This document shows, piece after piece, positions 1 through 9,167 of a stretch of DNA of 64,000 bases. How positions within the stretch are numbered: position 1 is the stretch's first letter; each line of letters starts with the position of its first letter. This DNA is from Rubrivivax sp. (GTDB lineage: Bacteria; Pseudomonadota; Gammaproteobacteria; Burkholderiales; Burkholderiaceae), in NCBI GenBank assembly GCA_016790225.1, contig JAEUOZ010000074.1:96767-160766 (forward strand), read 5' to 3'. The translations under genes and the position numbers were made by a program. Under the pieces are notes generated by a model. The model saw only the letters and a list, made by a program, of their open reading frames with translations. It ran no database searches and was not told the DNA's origin.

Positions 1-753
1 GTCCGACAGTCGCAGCGTCAGGTCCTCGATGGCCGCGAACATGGGCTCCAGCTCGCTGCGCTCCACCGGGCCCAGATCGGTGCGCAAAGAATCCGGCCGG
101 CCGTCCCAGGCGCTCAGCCGGGCTGAAAAACTCTGCAGCGGCTGCAGCTCGCGGCGCACCTGCTGGCGCAGCCACAGGTGCCCGAGCAGGCCCACCGCCA
201 AGGCCGCGAGACCGGCGCTCAGCGTCACCTCCAGTCGGGCCTCGCCGCGCTCTTCCAGGCTCTGCCCGACATACAGCATGCGGCCGGATTCACCCAGCGC
301 GCGGCCGTGGAGGCGCCAGTGCGCGGCGTCGGAAAACCCCGCCGTGGGCGTGACCCGCCAGGCCTGCTGGGGCGCGGCCGGGGATCGCGCCAGCAGGCGG
401 CCGTCGGCGCCGACCACCTGCCACGCGTAGTGGCGATCTTCGTCCGGAGCTGCCACATCCGGCAGCGACGGGTCGCCGCGCCAGCCGCTGGCGACCTGTG
501 AGGGCAGGTCTGCCGGCGTCAGGGACGGCTCGTCCGAGATCAGATGTCCTTGCAGCGTGACAAGCAAGGCCGAGGAAGACTGCAGCGTCTCGTCGAGCAG
601 TTCGTCCAGCTCATGCGTCGCAGCCAGCCAGGCGGCCATGCCCACGGCCAGCGCCCAGAGCACCGACCAGCCCAGCAGCGAGCGCGCCAGGCGGTCGCGG
701 ATGGACGGCGTACGGGCCGGCTGCAGAGTCCGCCCTGCCGTGACCTGGCTCAT
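1..753 (-). CDS. Sensor histidine kinase, N-terminal part (runs off the window edge)
   Basis: The first 251 codons of an inner-membrane sensor kinase are present; the catalytic half lies beyond base 1. Transmembrane helix 1 is at about residues 27-45. A periplasmic stretch of about 120 residues follows, then a second helix at about 172-192 and the beginning of a HAMP-like linker. This two-helix, short-sensor layout is that of the QseC/PmrB group. The ATG overlaps the stop codon of the response-regulator gene as ATGA (750-753), so the two proteins are translationally coupled partners. The neighbouring phosphoethanolamine transferase suggests a PmrB-like role in sensing envelope stress or metals, which is inferred from context. 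The H-box and ATPase domain are not visible, so the kinase call relies on topology and on the partner gene. Confidence 0.85.
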   Translation of the reverse strand, partial: MSQVTAGRTLQPARTPSIRDRLARSLLGWSVLWALAVGMAAWLAATHELDELLDETLQSSSALLVTLQGHLISDEPSLTPADLPSQVASGWRGDPSLPDVAAPDEDRHYAWQVVGADGRLLARSPAAPQQAWRVTPTAGFSDAAHWRLHGRALGESGRMLYVGQSLEERGEARLEVTLSAGLAALAVGLLGHLWLRQQVRRELQPLQSFSARLSAWDGRPDSLRTDLGPVERSELEPMFAAIEDLTLRLSD

Positions 754-1406
754 GATTCGCCCAGCCGATAGCCCAGGCCGCGCTCGGTGTGGATCAGCTC
801 GCGGCCAAGCTTGCGTCGCAGCGCGGACACGTGCACCTCGAGCGCGTTGCTGGCCAGCTCGGCCTCGAAGCCGAGCACCAGCTTCTCCAGATCGGACTTC
901 GGCACGATGCGGCCGATGCGCAGCGCCAGCGCCTCCAGCACGGCCCATTCGCGGCCCGTGAGCGGAACGCGCTCGCCCTGCACGTAAACCTGGCGCGCGT
1001 GCAGATCGATCTCCACCTCGCCCAGCACGCAACGCTGGCTCGCACTGCCGGCCAGGCGGCGGCTCAGCGAGCGCAGGCGCGCAGCCAGCTCTTCGGGCGC
1101 CACGGGTTTGACCAGGTAGTCGTCGGCGCCGGCATCCAGGCCTTCTACGCGATGGGTCAGCCGATCGCGCGCCGTGAGCATCAGCGCGGGCGTGGTGTCG
1201 GCTCGCGATCGCTGCGCACGCAGCCAGTCCACGCCGGAGCCATCCGGCAACTGCCAGTCCACGAGCCAGGCGTCGAACGGCTCCCCCCGCAGGCCCCGCA
1301 CCTCCACGAGCCGGCGGCACCACTGGACGCCATGGCCTTCGCTGCGCAGGTAGTCACTCAGGCCGGAGCCCAGCAATTCATCGTCTTCGATCAGCAGCAG
1401 TCTCAT
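750..1406 (-). CDS. OmpR/PhoB-family response regulator (PmrA/QseB-like)
   Basis: This is a 218-residue transcription factor. The receiver domain (about 1-115) has the acidic pair in LLLIEDDE, the phospho-acceptor D50 in WLVDWQLPDG, a Thr in LTARD (78) and the conserved Lys in YLVKP (100). The C-terminal winged helix (about 125-218) ends in RRKLGRELIHTERGLGYRL, as in OmpR/PhoB regulators. I place the start at the ATG before RLLLIEDDE (1406), because the 16 residues upstream look unlike a receiver N-terminus. The gene is coupled to the kinase gene by a 4-base overlap and diverges from the eptA-like gene, so that gene is its most likely target. PmrA and QseB cannot be separated by eye. Confidence 0.9.
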   Translation of the reverse strand: MRLLLIEDDELLGSGLSDYLRSEGHGVQWCRRLVEVRGLRGEPFDAWLVDWQLPDGSGVDWLRAQRSRADTTPALMLTARDRLTHRVEGLDAGADDYLVKPVAPEELAARLRSLSRRLAGSASQRCVLGEVEIDLHARQVYVQGERVPLTGREWAVLEALALRIGRIVPKSDLEKLVLGFEAELASNALEVHVSALRRKLGRELIHTERGLGYRLGES

Positions 1407-1483
1407 GGTGTTCTTGGGTCCTGCGGGCGGGCGCTGGCGCACTCGCAGGGGCATCTACCGTACCACTGCTGAAGGCCAAGCGT

Positions 1484-1500
1484 CTTCAGGTGCGCTTCAT
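1484..1500 (+). promoter_or_regulatory. Candidate PmrA-box-like direct repeat
   Basis: CTTCAG-N5-CTTCAT is a direct repeat with an 11-base period. It has the layout of the PmrA box (YTTAAK-N5-YTTAAK) with A changed to C at position 4 of each half. It lies between the divergent regulator gene and the eptA-like gene, 24 bases before the ATG of the latter. That spacing is short for an activator site if the ATG at 1524 is the true start. This is a pattern match only. Confidence 0.35.
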
Positions 1501-1523
1501 CCTGGCTCGCTCCACTGCGGCCC

Positions 1524-3254
1524 ATGAGCGAAGAACAGATGGCTGGTGGACCGCGAACGGGCCATGCCGCGGGCCTGCCCACACGCCCCCCATCGGGCAC
1601 CTGGCGACGACAACAGGCCCGCGCCTGGGAAGCCAGCATCGAGTCCCTGATCCTGGCCGTTGCGCTGTTCTGGACGCTGGCCGCGAACACCGGCTTCCTG
1701 TCGGGCGCGCTGCGGGGAAGGTCGACGGGGGAGGCCGCCACCTGGGCCTTCGCGCTGGCCCTGGGTGTGGGTGTCTTTGCCGTCCACGCGCTGCTGCTGT
1801 CCCTGCTGGTGTTTCGGCGCGGCGGGCGCTGGGTGCTGACGCTGCTGCTGATCGTGGCCGCCGTGGCGTCCTACTACACGCAGGCCTACGGGGTCTATCT
1901 GGACCCCTCCATGATGCGCAATGTGCTGCGCACCGATCCGCTGGAAGCGCGTGAGCTGCTCGGTTGGGGCCTGCTGCTGCAGCTGCTGCTGTACGCCGCG
2001 CTGCCTGCTGCCCTGCTGTGGCGCCTGCCGTTGACGCCAAGGCCCTGGCGGCAGGCACTGGCGTGGCGCCTGGGCCTGCTGCTGGGCTCCCTGCTGCTGC
2101 TGGTGGTGGCGGTGATGCTGGTCTTCCAGCCGCTGTCTTCGCTGATGCGCAATCAGAAGGAGCTGCGCTACCTGCTGACGCCGGCCAATGTTCTGTGGTC
2201 CGGCGCTGCGGTGCTGCACGACGACCTGCGCGGCGCAGCGCGCCCGCGCGAAGCGATCGGCCTGGACGCCGCGCCGGGGCCCTCCTGGGCGCAGCGCACG
2301 CGGCCGATGGTGGTGCTGCTGGTGGTCGGCGAAACCGCGCGCGCTGCGAATTGGGGCCTGTCGGGCTATGCGCGGCAGACCACGCCGGGCCTGGCGCAAT
2401 GGCCGGTGATCAACTTCGGCGAGGTGCAGGCCTGCGGCACGAACACCGAGGTCTCCTTGCCCTGCATGTTTGCGCCGGTGGGACGGCGCGACTACGACGA
2501 ATCGCGCATCCGCGGCCAGGAGAGCCTGCTGCATGTGGTGCAGCGTGCCGGCGCCGCCGTCCACTGGCGCGACAACCAGAGCGGCTGCAAGGGCGTCTGC
2601 GAAGGGCTGCCGGCCGAAACGGTGAGCGCCTCGTCGGCGCCGGGTCTGTGCAACGGCGGCCGCTGCCTTGACGAAGCCCTGGTGCACGATCTGGATCAGC
2701 GCCTGGCGGCCGCCAAAGGCACGCAGCTGTGGGTGCTGCACCTGCTGGGCAGCCACGGTCCGGCGTATTTCCAGCGTTATCCGGCCGCCTTCGCCCGCTT
2801 CCAGCCGGCCTGTCAGAACGAGGAGCTGCACAAATGCACGCCTCAGCAGATCGTCAATGCCTACGACAACTCACTGCTCTACACCGATCATGTGCTGGTC
2901 ACGGCGCTGACCAAGCTGCGCGCCGCTCAGGACAGGGTGGACTCCGCGATGATCTATGTGTCTGATCATGGGGAGTCGCTCGGAGAGAAGGGCCTGTTCC
3001 TCCACGGCATTCCCTATGCGATCGCGCCGTCGGAACAACAGCGCGTGCCGATGGTGATGTGGGCGAGCGCCGGCCTGGAGGCCGCTGCCGGCCTGCGCCC
3101 GGGTTGCCTGAATCCGCAACTGCAGACGCAAGCGCAGCGTGCGGTGTCGCATGATCATCTGTTCCACACCGTGCTCGGCCTGCTGGACGTTCGCACGGCG
3201 CTGCACGAGCCGACCCTGGACATGACCCAGCCGTGCCGTCCGCCCGCGCCGTGA
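1524..3254 (+). CDS. eptA: Phosphoethanolamine transferase (EptA/MCR family)
   Basis: This 576-residue inner-membrane enzyme should transfer phosphoethanolamine from phosphatidylethanolamine to lipid A (or another envelope glycan) on the periplasmic side. Five hydrophobic helices lie at about 41-60, 72-95, 103-118, 146-168 and 182-201, followed by a soluble sulfatase-fold domain. Family residues are in place: E270 in VVGETARA, the presumed nucleophile T308 in CGTNTEVSLPC, and D481/H482 in SDHGESLGE. Cysteine pairs expected to form disulfides are also kept (304/314, 376/381, 430/438). The N-terminus is about 25 residues longer than usual, so a later start such as the ATG at 1539 is possible. 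The gene diverges from a two-component system, the usual regulator of eptA. Its substrate is inferred. Confidence 0.88.
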   Translation: MSEEQMAGGPRTGHAAGLPTRPPSGTWRRQQARAWEASIESLILAVALFWTLAANTGFLSGALRGRSTGEAATWAFALALGVGVFAVHALLLSLLVFRRGGRWVLTLLLIVAAVASYYTQAYGVYLDPSMMRNVLRTDPLEARELLGWGLLLQLLLYAALPAALLWRLPLTPRPWRQALAWRLGLLLGSLLLLVVAVMLVFQPLSSLMRNQKELRYLLTPANVLWSGAAVLHDDLRGAARPREAIGLDAAPGPSWAQRTRPMVVLLVVGETARAANWGLSGYARQTTPGLAQWPVINFGEVQACGTNTEVSLPCMFAPVGRRDYDESRIRGQESLLHVVQRAGAAVHWRDNQSGCKGVCEGLPAETVSASSAPGLCNGGRCLDEALVHDLDQRLAAAKGTQLWVLHLLGSHGPAYFQRYPAAFARFQPACQNEELHKCTPQQIVNAYDNSLLYTDHVLVTALTKLRAAQDRVDSAMIYVSDHGESLGEKGLFLHGIPYAIAPSEQQRVPMVMWASAGLEAAAGLRPGCLNPQLQTQAQRAVSHDHLFHTVLGLLDVRTALHEPTLDMTQPCRPPAP

Positions 3255-3997
3255 AGCTGCCGCGCTCCTGGGCGGCGCTGCGTGCACCGGTGCTGGCCCT
3301 GGCTTTCACGGGCGCCGCCTTCCTGATCTGGGATCTCAGCGGTCTGGATCCCGCGCTGACACGGTGGTTCGGCAGCGAGCAAGGCTTCGCCTGGCGTGAT
3401 CATGGGTTGACCCGTCACGTGCTGCACGATGCCTCGCGCTGGCTGGCGGGCATCCTGGCGCTGCTGCTGCTGGCCGACGCCTGGCGGCCCATCCTTCCCG
3501 GGCCGACGCGCCTGCAGCGCTTCTTCTGGCTGGGCGCGCTGGTGAGTGCCTGGATCGTCGTGCCGCTGCACAAGCGGGTCAGCCTGACCAGCTGCCCCTG
3601 GGATCTGGCCGAGTTCGGCGGGCGTGCCAGCCTGGTCTCCCACTGGGCCTGGGGCGTGGCCGATGGAGGCCCAGGCAAGTGCTTTCCTTCCGGCCACGCC
3701 ACCACCGCATTCGGTTTCCTGGCGCTCTACTTCCTGTGGCGATCCTGGCGGCCGGCGCTCGCGCGGCGCATCCTCATCGTCACGCTGGCGGCGGGCGCGC
3801 TGCTGGCCGTGGGGCAGCTCGCGCGGGGCGCGCACCACCTGAGCCACAGTCTCTGGTCCGCCTGGCTGTGCGGCGCATGGATGCTGCTGCTGTCGCTCTT
3901 CGAGCCTTCAGCCGCCAGAGCCCGGCCTCATGCCGCGTTGACGCCGGCCACGGCAGCGCTCAGGCCAGCACGCGCATCGAATAATCGACGGCGATGA
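3251..3997 (+). CDS. PAP2-family membrane phosphatase
   Basis: This is a 248-residue integral membrane protein with about six hydrophobic helices. The acid-phosphatase motifs are recognisable: KRVSLTSCPWD as motif 1 (a Lys-Arg variant), CFPSGHA as motif 2, and ARGAHHLSHSLWSAW as motif 3 with the catalytic His. Relatives dephosphorylate lipid A, undecaprenyl pyrophosphate or phosphatidylglycerophosphate. Directly after an EptA-type gene, a lipid A 1- or 4'-phosphatase or phosphotransferase (LpxE/LpxT-like) is a reasonable guess. I take the GTG at 3251 because it overlaps the eptA stop as GTGA; a GTG at 3233 in the same frame is an alternative. The 3' end overlaps the convergent nadC by 38 bases. 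Confidence 0.8.
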   Translation: MKLPRSWAALRAPVLALAFTGAAFLIWDLSGLDPALTRWFGSEQGFAWRDHGLTRHVLHDASRWLAGILALLLLADAWRPILPGPTRLQRFFWLGALVSAWIVVPLHKRVSLTSCPWDLAEFGGRASLVSHWAWGVADGGPGKCFPSGHATTAFGFLALYFLWRSWRPALARRILIVTLAAGALLAVGQLARGAHHLSHSLWSAWLCGAWMLLLSLFEPSAARARPHAALTPATAALRPARASNNRRR

Positions 3998-4835
3998 CAT
4001 CCTTGGTCAGCTTGCCGATCGAGATACGGTCCACGCCTGTGGCCGCGATGCCGGCCAGCTGATCCAGCCCCACGCCGCCGGAGGCCTCCAGCAGCGCGCG
4101 GCCGGCCGTCAGGGCCACGGCGTCGCGCATCAGGGCCGGGCTGAAGTTGTCCAGCAGCACGCTCCGTGCGCCATGGTCCAGCGCCTCCTGCAGCTGCGCG
4201 AGCGACTCCACTTCGATCTGGATCTCCACGCCGGCATTCAGGGCACGCGCCTGCTCCAGCACCTGGCGGATGCCGCCTGCGGCCGCGATGTGGTTTTCCT
4301 TGATGAGGATCCCGTGCCACAAGGCCAGGCGCTGGTTCTGGCCGCCGCCCACGCGCACCGCGTACTTCTGCGCCTGACGCAAGCCGGGAAGTGTCTTGCG
4401 CGTATCCAGCACGGCACAGCCACGCGGATTGGGCGAGGCGCCCTCGATGGCTCGAACGTGCCGCCGCGTGATGCTGGCCGTGCTGCTGAGGAGCTGGAGA
4501 AAGTTCAGGGCAGGGCGCTCGGCCGACAGCAAGGCGCGCGCATCGGATGCGATCTCGCACACCGGCGTATCGGGCGCCATGTCGGCGCCTTCGGCATACA
4601 GCCAGCGCACCTGGGCGCCGGGGTCCATCGCCAACACACAGCCGTCGAACCAGGCCTGGCCGCAGAGCACGGCGGCTTCGCGCACGATCACGCGCGCCTG
4701 CACACGCCGCCCGGCCGGCACCAGCTGCGCCGTCCAGTCGCAGCGGCCGATGTCTTCGAAGAGCGCGTCGCGGATGTTGCGTGCGCGGGCTTCTTCCAGC
4801 GATTCGTCGTGATCGAAGGGCATGAGGCGGGACAT
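3960..4835 (-). CDS. nadC: Nicotinate-nucleotide pyrophosphorylase (carboxylating)
   Basis: This quinolinate phosphoribosyltransferase has 291 residues, the normal family length. It converts quinolinate and PRPP to nicotinate mononucleotide, CO2 and PPi in de novo NAD synthesis. Family signatures are DTRKTLPGLR (substrate site), the VGGGQNQRLALWHGILIKENH block, EVE in the second half, and the LLEASGGVGLDQLAGIAATGVDRISIG barrel end. The start ATG overlaps the nadA stop as ATGA, so translation is coupled. A second in-frame ATG lies at 4823. nadB, often beside these genes, is not in the window. Confidence 0.97.
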   Translation of the reverse strand: MSRLMPFDHDESLEEARARNIRDALFEDIGRCDWTAQLVPAGRRVQARVIVREAAVLCGQAWFDGCVLAMDPGAQVRWLYAEGADMAPDTPVCEIASDARALLSAERPALNFLQLLSSTASITRRHVRAIEGASPNPRGCAVLDTRKTLPGLRQAQKYAVRVGGGQNQRLALWHGILIKENHIAAAGGIRQVLEQARALNAGVEIQIEVESLAQLQEALDHGARSVLLDNFSPALMRDAVALTAGRALLEASGGVGLDQLAGIAATGVDRISIGKLTKDVIAVDYSMRVLA

Positions 4836-5950
4836 CAGGCGCTGCCGATCTGCGGGACAAAGCCGGCGCGCGGCTGCGCGATGCTCTGCGGGTTGGCCTT
4901 GACGAAGTCAAGCATGCGCTCGATGCAGCCCAGCGCCTGGCTGCGCACCGGCTCGGGCACGAGGATCTCGCCGCTGCCGGTCTCCAGGCAGTTCACCACG
5001 CCCTGCAGCGCGTTCATCGCCATCCAGGGGCAGTGTGCGCAGCTCTTGCAGGTGGCACTGTTGCCGGCAGTCGGCGCCTCGAGCAGGGTCTTGCCCGGCG
5101 CCAGCTGGCGCATGCGGTGCAGGATGCCGTTGTCGGTGGCCACGATGTAGGTCTGCGCCGTGCCGTCCACCACGGCCTTGAGCAGTTGCGAGGTAGAGCC
5201 CACGACATGCGCCTGGCTCACCACGCTCTGCGGCGACTCGGGGTGCACCAGCACCAGGGCATCGGGGTGCTCCTTGCGCAGCAGTTCCAGCTCGATGCCC
5301 TTGAACTCGTCGTGCACGATGCACTCGCCCTGCCACATCAGCATGTCGGCGCCGGTCTGTTCCTGGATGTAGCGGCCCAGATGCCGATCCGGCGCCCACA
5401 GGATCTTCTGGCCGCGCGCCTTCAGGTGCTCCACGATCGCCAGCGCGCAGGAGCTGGTGACCATCCAGTCGGCGCGCGCCTTCACGGCGGCGCTGGTGTT
5501 GGCATAGACCACCACCTGGCGATCGGGGTGCGCATCACAGAAGGCCGCAAACTGGTCCGGCGGGCAGCCCAGGTCCAGCGAGCAGGTGGCCTCCAGATCC
5601 GGCATCAGCACGCGCTTGTCGGGGCTCAGGATCTTGGCGCTCTCGCCCATGAAGCGCACGCCCGCCACCACCAGCGTGCGCGCCGGATGCTCGCGCCCGA
5701 AACGCGCCATCTCCAGCGAATCCGCCACGCAGCCGCCCGTGGCCAGCGCAAGATCCTGCAGATCGCCGTCGACGTAGTAGTGCGCCACCAGCACGGCGTC
5801 CTGCGCCTTCAGCAGCTCGTGTGCCCGGTCCAGCGCGCTCTGGCGTTGCGGCGGCGAAAGCCGCTCGGGCACCTTGGCCCAGGCGCGCGTGGTGCAGGTG
5901 GCGCCGCTGGCGTCCTGGCGCGTGTAATCGAAGAGAACCGAGGTCGTCAT
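4835..5950 (-). CDS. nadA: Quinolinate synthase NadA
   Basis: This 371-residue [4Fe-4S] enzyme condenses iminoaspartate with dihydroxyacetone phosphate to give quinolinate. The three cluster cysteines are recognisable as C123 ([10 protein letters not shown]), C210 (WQGECIVH) and C307 (SCAHCPWM), each exactly ten residues later than in the E. coli enzyme. [10 protein letters not shown] and [10 protein letters not shown] are further family blocks. I start at the ATG at 5950 ([11 protein letters not shown]); 23 further in-frame codons upstream look non-coding. It is the first gene of a nadA-nadC operon and diverges from the MFS gene across 159 bases. Confidence 0.97.
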   Translation of the reverse strand: MTTSVLFDYTRQDASGATCTTRAWAKVPERLSPPQRQSALDRAHELLKAQDAVLVAHYYVDGDLQDLALATGGCVADSLEMARFGREHPARTLVVAGVRFMGESAKILSPDKRVLMPDLEATCSLDLGCPPDQFAAFCDAHPDRQVVVYANTSAAVKARADWMVTSSCALAIVEHLKARGQKILWAPDRHLGRYIQEQTGADMLMWQGECIVHDEFKGIELELLRKEHPDALVLVHPESPQSVVSQAHVVGSTSQLLKAVVDGTAQTYIVATDNGILHRMRQLAPGKTLLEAPTAGNSATCKSCAHCPWMAMNALQGVVNCLETGSGEILVPEPVRSQALGCIERMLDFVKANPQSIAQPRAGFVPQIGSA

Positions 5951-6109
5951 GGCGATGGATTCCGTGGTGATCGGGCGCAGGCCTGCGCAGGCAGGCCGTC
6001 CCGCAGAACGGGCAAGCATGGTACTGGGTGCACAGGCGCACCGCGGTCACAGGCCGATTGCCCTCCTCGCACGGCAGAGCAGCACCCGGCACGGGCGTAG
6101 CATCGCGCC

Positions 6110-7351
6110 ATGAGCGCCACCCCTGCACCCGCGGCTTCCCTGGCCCAGGACGCCCGCACGATCAGCCTGATCGGCGTGGCGCACGGCACCTCGCACTTCT
6201 TTCACATGCTGCTGCCGCCGCTGTTTCCGGCCTTCATCCGGGACTTTGGCCTGAGCTATTCCGAACTGGGCCTGCTGGTCACGGTGTTCTTCGTCATCTC
6301 GGGCATCGGCCAGGCCAGCGCGGGCTTTCTGGTCGATCGTGTGGGCGCGCGGCCGGTGCTCTTCGGCGCCTTGTCCTGCTTCTTCCTGGCTTCCATCGCC
6401 GCCGCCACGGCCACCGGCTATGGCGAGCTGATGCTGGCGGCTGCGCTGGCTGGATTCGGCAACTCGCCGTTCCACCCAGTGGACTTCACCATCCTCAACA
6501 AGCGCGTGTCGTCCCAGCGCCTCGGCCATGCCTTCTCGGTGCATGGCATCAGCGGCAATCTGGGCTGGGCCGCCGCGCCGGTGTTCCTGATCGGCCTGTC
6601 GACGCTGGGCGGCCACTGGCGCTGGGCCTATGTCGGGACCGCCGCGGTCGTCGCCGTCGTGATCCTGCTGCTGTGGCTGAACCGGGCCTCCATCGATGAC
6701 CGCGCCGGCAGCTGGGCGCACGAGAAGCCGGGCGCAGCCGCCTTGTCGTCAGAACACCCGATGGCCTTCCTGAAGCTGCCTTCGGTCTGGCTGTGCTTCT
6801 CGTTCTTCTTCTGGAGCACCGCGGCGCTGGCCGCGATCCAGAGCTTCGCCAGCCCGGCGCTGGGCAAGATGTACGGCCTGCCGCTCTCAGGCACGGCCTT
6901 CGTGGTGACGGCCTTCATGCTCTGCGGTGCCGTCGGCATGGTCCTGGGCGGCTTTCTGGTCAGCCGCGTGCCCCGCCTGGAGGCGGTGATCGCCGGTGCG
7001 CTGACGCTGGGCGCCGGCCTGCTGCTGCTGACCGCCAGCGGCTGGCTGCCCCCCTGGCTGGCCGCAGCCTCGGCCGCGGCTGCCGGCTTTGGCACCGGCC
7101 TGGCCGGCCCCTCGCGGGACATGCTCATCAAGCGCGCTTCGCCGCCCGGCGCGACGGGCCGCGTCTATGGCACGGTGTACTCCGGGCTGGATGTGGGCTT
7201 TGCGATGGCCGCCCCGGTCTTCGGTGCGCTGCTGGACAGCGGGCGGCCGGCGGCCGTCTTCGGCGGCGCAGCGGCCGCGCTGATGTGCGGTGTGGCCTCG
7301 GCCGCCCTGGTCGGCATCGCCGTGCGGGCGCGACGCGCCGTGCCGGCGTGA
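6110..7351 (+). CDS. MFS transporter, fosmidomycin-resistance (Fsr)-like
   Basis: This 413-residue, 12-helix secondary transporter has the MFS loop GFLVDRVGARPVL between helices 2 and 3. The section NSPFHPVDFTILNKRVS ... LGHAFSVHGISGNLGW is characteristic of the Fsr-like branch, whose best-known member exports fosmidomycin. The natural substrate here cannot be read from sequence; drug or small-metabolite efflux is likely. The second half repeats the six-helix bundle (about 220-405). It stands alone, divergent from nadA and 66 bases before the next gene. Confidence 0.82.
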   Translation: MSATPAPAASLAQDARTISLIGVAHGTSHFFHMLLPPLFPAFIRDFGLSYSELGLLVTVFFVISGIGQASAGFLVDRVGARPVLFGALSCFFLASIAAATATGYGELMLAAALAGFGNSPFHPVDFTILNKRVSSQRLGHAFSVHGISGNLGWAAAPVFLIGLSTLGGHWRWAYVGTAAVVAVVILLLWLNRASIDDRAGSWAHEKPGAAALSSEHPMAFLKLPSVWLCFSFFFWSTAALAAIQSFASPALGKMYGLPLSGTAFVVTAFMLCGAVGMVLGGFLVSRVPRLEAVIAGALTLGAGLLLLTASGWLPPWLAAASAAAAGFGTGLAGPSRDMLIKRASPPGATGRVYGTVYSGLDVGFAMAAPVFGALLDSGRPAAVFGGAAAALMCGVASAALVGIAVRARRAVPA

Positions 7352-7417
7352 CATGCGGCACCGCGTTGGCGCGGGCTTGGGGGCTCAGCCCCTATCGTCA
7401 TACATGAGGAGCCTGTC

Positions 7418-9133
7418 TTGAGCGAAAGCACTCCCGGCCCGCGTCTGGCCGGCCACGCGCTGGTCGAAGCGCTGATCGAGCAGGGCATCCAGACCTGTTT
7501 CGGCGTCCCGGGCGAAAGCTATCTGGCCGTTCTGGACGGCTTGCACGAACACCGGGAGCGCATCCGCTTCATCGCCTGTCGGCAAGAGGGCGGGGCGGCC
7601 TTCATGGCAGAAGCACAAGGCAAGCTGAGCGGGCGCCCGGGCATCTGCTTCGTCACCCGCGGCCCGGGTGCAAGCAACGCGAGCATCGGGCTGCACACGG
7701 CCTTCCAGGACTCCACGCCCATGATCCTCTTCGTTGGCCAGGTGGCCAGCGACCAGCGGGACCGCGAGGCCTTCCAGGAGCTGGACTACCGACAGATGTT
7801 CGGTCCCGGCACGCTGGGCATGGCCAAGTGGGTGGCCGAGGTCGAGAGCGCGGACCGGCTGCCGGAGTACGTCTCCCGCGCCTTTCACACCGCGATGCAG
7901 GGCCGGCCGGGCCCGGTGGTGCTCGTGCTGCCCGAGGACATGCTGACCAAGCCCACCGCCGCACCGGTGCTGCCGTGCGTCGTGCCAGCGCAGGCCTGGC
8001 CCGCACCCGGCGCGCTGCGCGACCTGCGCGCGCTGCTGATGCGGGCACAGAAGCCCTTCGTGATCGTCGGCGGCAGCGGCTGGACAGCGGAGTCGGCCGC
8101 CGCGCTGCAGCGCTTTGCCGAAAACTGGCAGTTGCCGGTCGGCTGCGGTTTCCGCTTCCAGGATAGCTTTGACAACAGGCACCCGCTGTATGCCGGCGAT
8201 GTCGGGATCGGCATCAACCCGGCGCTGGCCGCCCGCGTACGAGAGGCCGATCTGGTGCTGGCCATCGGCGTTCGCCTGGGCGAGATGACCACCGGTGGCT
8301 ATACCCTGCTGCAGGCTCCGAGACCCGCGCAGACCCTGGTTCACCTGCATGCCGGCGCCGAGGAACTGGGCCGCGTCTACGCCGCCGATCTGCTGCTGCA
8401 GTGCGCCTTGGCCGGCGCCGGCAAGGCGCTGGAAACCCTGGCCGCGCCCCCCACTGTGCCCTGGACCGCCTGGACGCAGCAGGCCCAGGCCGACTACCAG
8501 GCCAATCAGGCCGCCGCCGCCGTAGAGCCCATGGACCTGGCCGTGGTGATGAAGACGCTGCAGCGCCTGGCGCCGGCCGACAGCCTCTACACCAACGGCG
8601 CCGGAAACTTCAGCGGCTGGTTGCATCGGTTTGTCCGTTATGCCGGCCTGCAACACCACGGACGCACGCAGCTGGCCTGCACCTCGGGTGCGATGGGCTA
8701 TGGCCTGCCGGCCGCCGTGGCGGCCGCCCTGTTGTACCCGCAGCGCACCGCCATCAACATCAGCGGTGACGGCGACTTTCTGATGAACGGCCAGGAACTG
8801 GCCACCGCCACCGGCTACGGCGCCGGACGCCTGATCAGCATCGTGGTCGACAACGGCACCTACGGCACCATCCGCATGCACCAGGAACGCGAATACCCCG
8901 GTCGCGTGAGCGGCAGCGATCTCTTCAACCCGGACTTTGCGGCGCTGGCCCGCGCCTATGGCTGGAATGCCTGGCGGATCGATCGCACGGAACAATTCGA
9001 GCCGGCGTTGACCGAAGCCTTGTCGGCGGCCCGGCCGGGCCTCATCCACCTGAAGCTCGATCCTGACGTGATCACCTCGCGCACCCGCCTGTCGGCAATC
9101 CGCGAGGCTGCACAACGCCGTCACGCGCCCTGA
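7418..9133 (+). CDS. Thiamine-diphosphate-dependent enzyme (acetolactate synthase/decarboxylase-like)
   Basis: The 571 residues show the three-domain POX/AHAS fold. The Pyr domain (about 10-180) carries catalytic E57 in CRQEGGAAFMAE and the RGPGASNASIG strand. A central domain (about 195-330) follows. The PP domain (about 380-550) has GDGDFLMNGQEL at 450-461 and a second ligand loop near VVDNGTYGTI, which together bind Mg-ThDP. It starts at a TTG (7418), with GAGGA about ten bases upstream deciding the start. There is no regulatory small subunit nearby, so it is probably not the biosynthetic acetolactate synthase. A 2-oxo-acid decarboxylase or carboligase is more likely, perhaps working with the RraA-fold protein 34 bases downstream. 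Confidence 0.85.
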   Translation: MSESTPGPRLAGHALVEALIEQGIQTCFGVPGESYLAVLDGLHEHRERIRFIACRQEGGAAFMAEAQGKLSGRPGICFVTRGPGASNASIGLHTAFQDSTPMILFVGQVASDQRDREAFQELDYRQMFGPGTLGMAKWVAEVESADRLPEYVSRAFHTAMQGRPGPVVLVLPEDMLTKPTAAPVLPCVVPAQAWPAPGALRDLRALLMRAQKPFVIVGGSGWTAESAAALQRFAENWQLPVGCGFRFQDSFDNRHPLYAGDVGIGINPALAARVREADLVLAIGVRLGEMTTGGYTLLQAPRPAQTLVHLHAGAEELGRVYAADLLLQCALAGAGKALETLAAPPTVPWTAWTQQAQADYQANQAAAAVEPMDLAVVMKTLQRLAPADSLYTNGAGNFSGWLHRFVRYAGLQHHGRTQLACTSGAMGYGLPAAVAAALLYPQRTAINISGDGDFLMNGQELATATGYGAGRLISIVVDNGTYGTIRMHQEREYPGRVSGSDLFNPDFAALARAYGWNAWRIDRTEQFEPALTEALSAARPGLIHLKLDPDVITSRTRLSAIREAAQRRHAP

Positions 9134-9167
9134 ACTCGACCCCCATCGCCTTGCGCATCTCCACGCC

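Noticed and set aside
1497..2831. Minus-strand frame of 444 codons opposite eptA
   Set aside because: Gln/His/Arg-rich shadow of a gene with all catalytic residues in place.
7418..9133. Biosynthetic acetolactate synthase large subunit (ilvB/ilvI)
   Set aside because: No small-subunit gene or ilvC follows, and the sequence has no feature that requires this specific activity.
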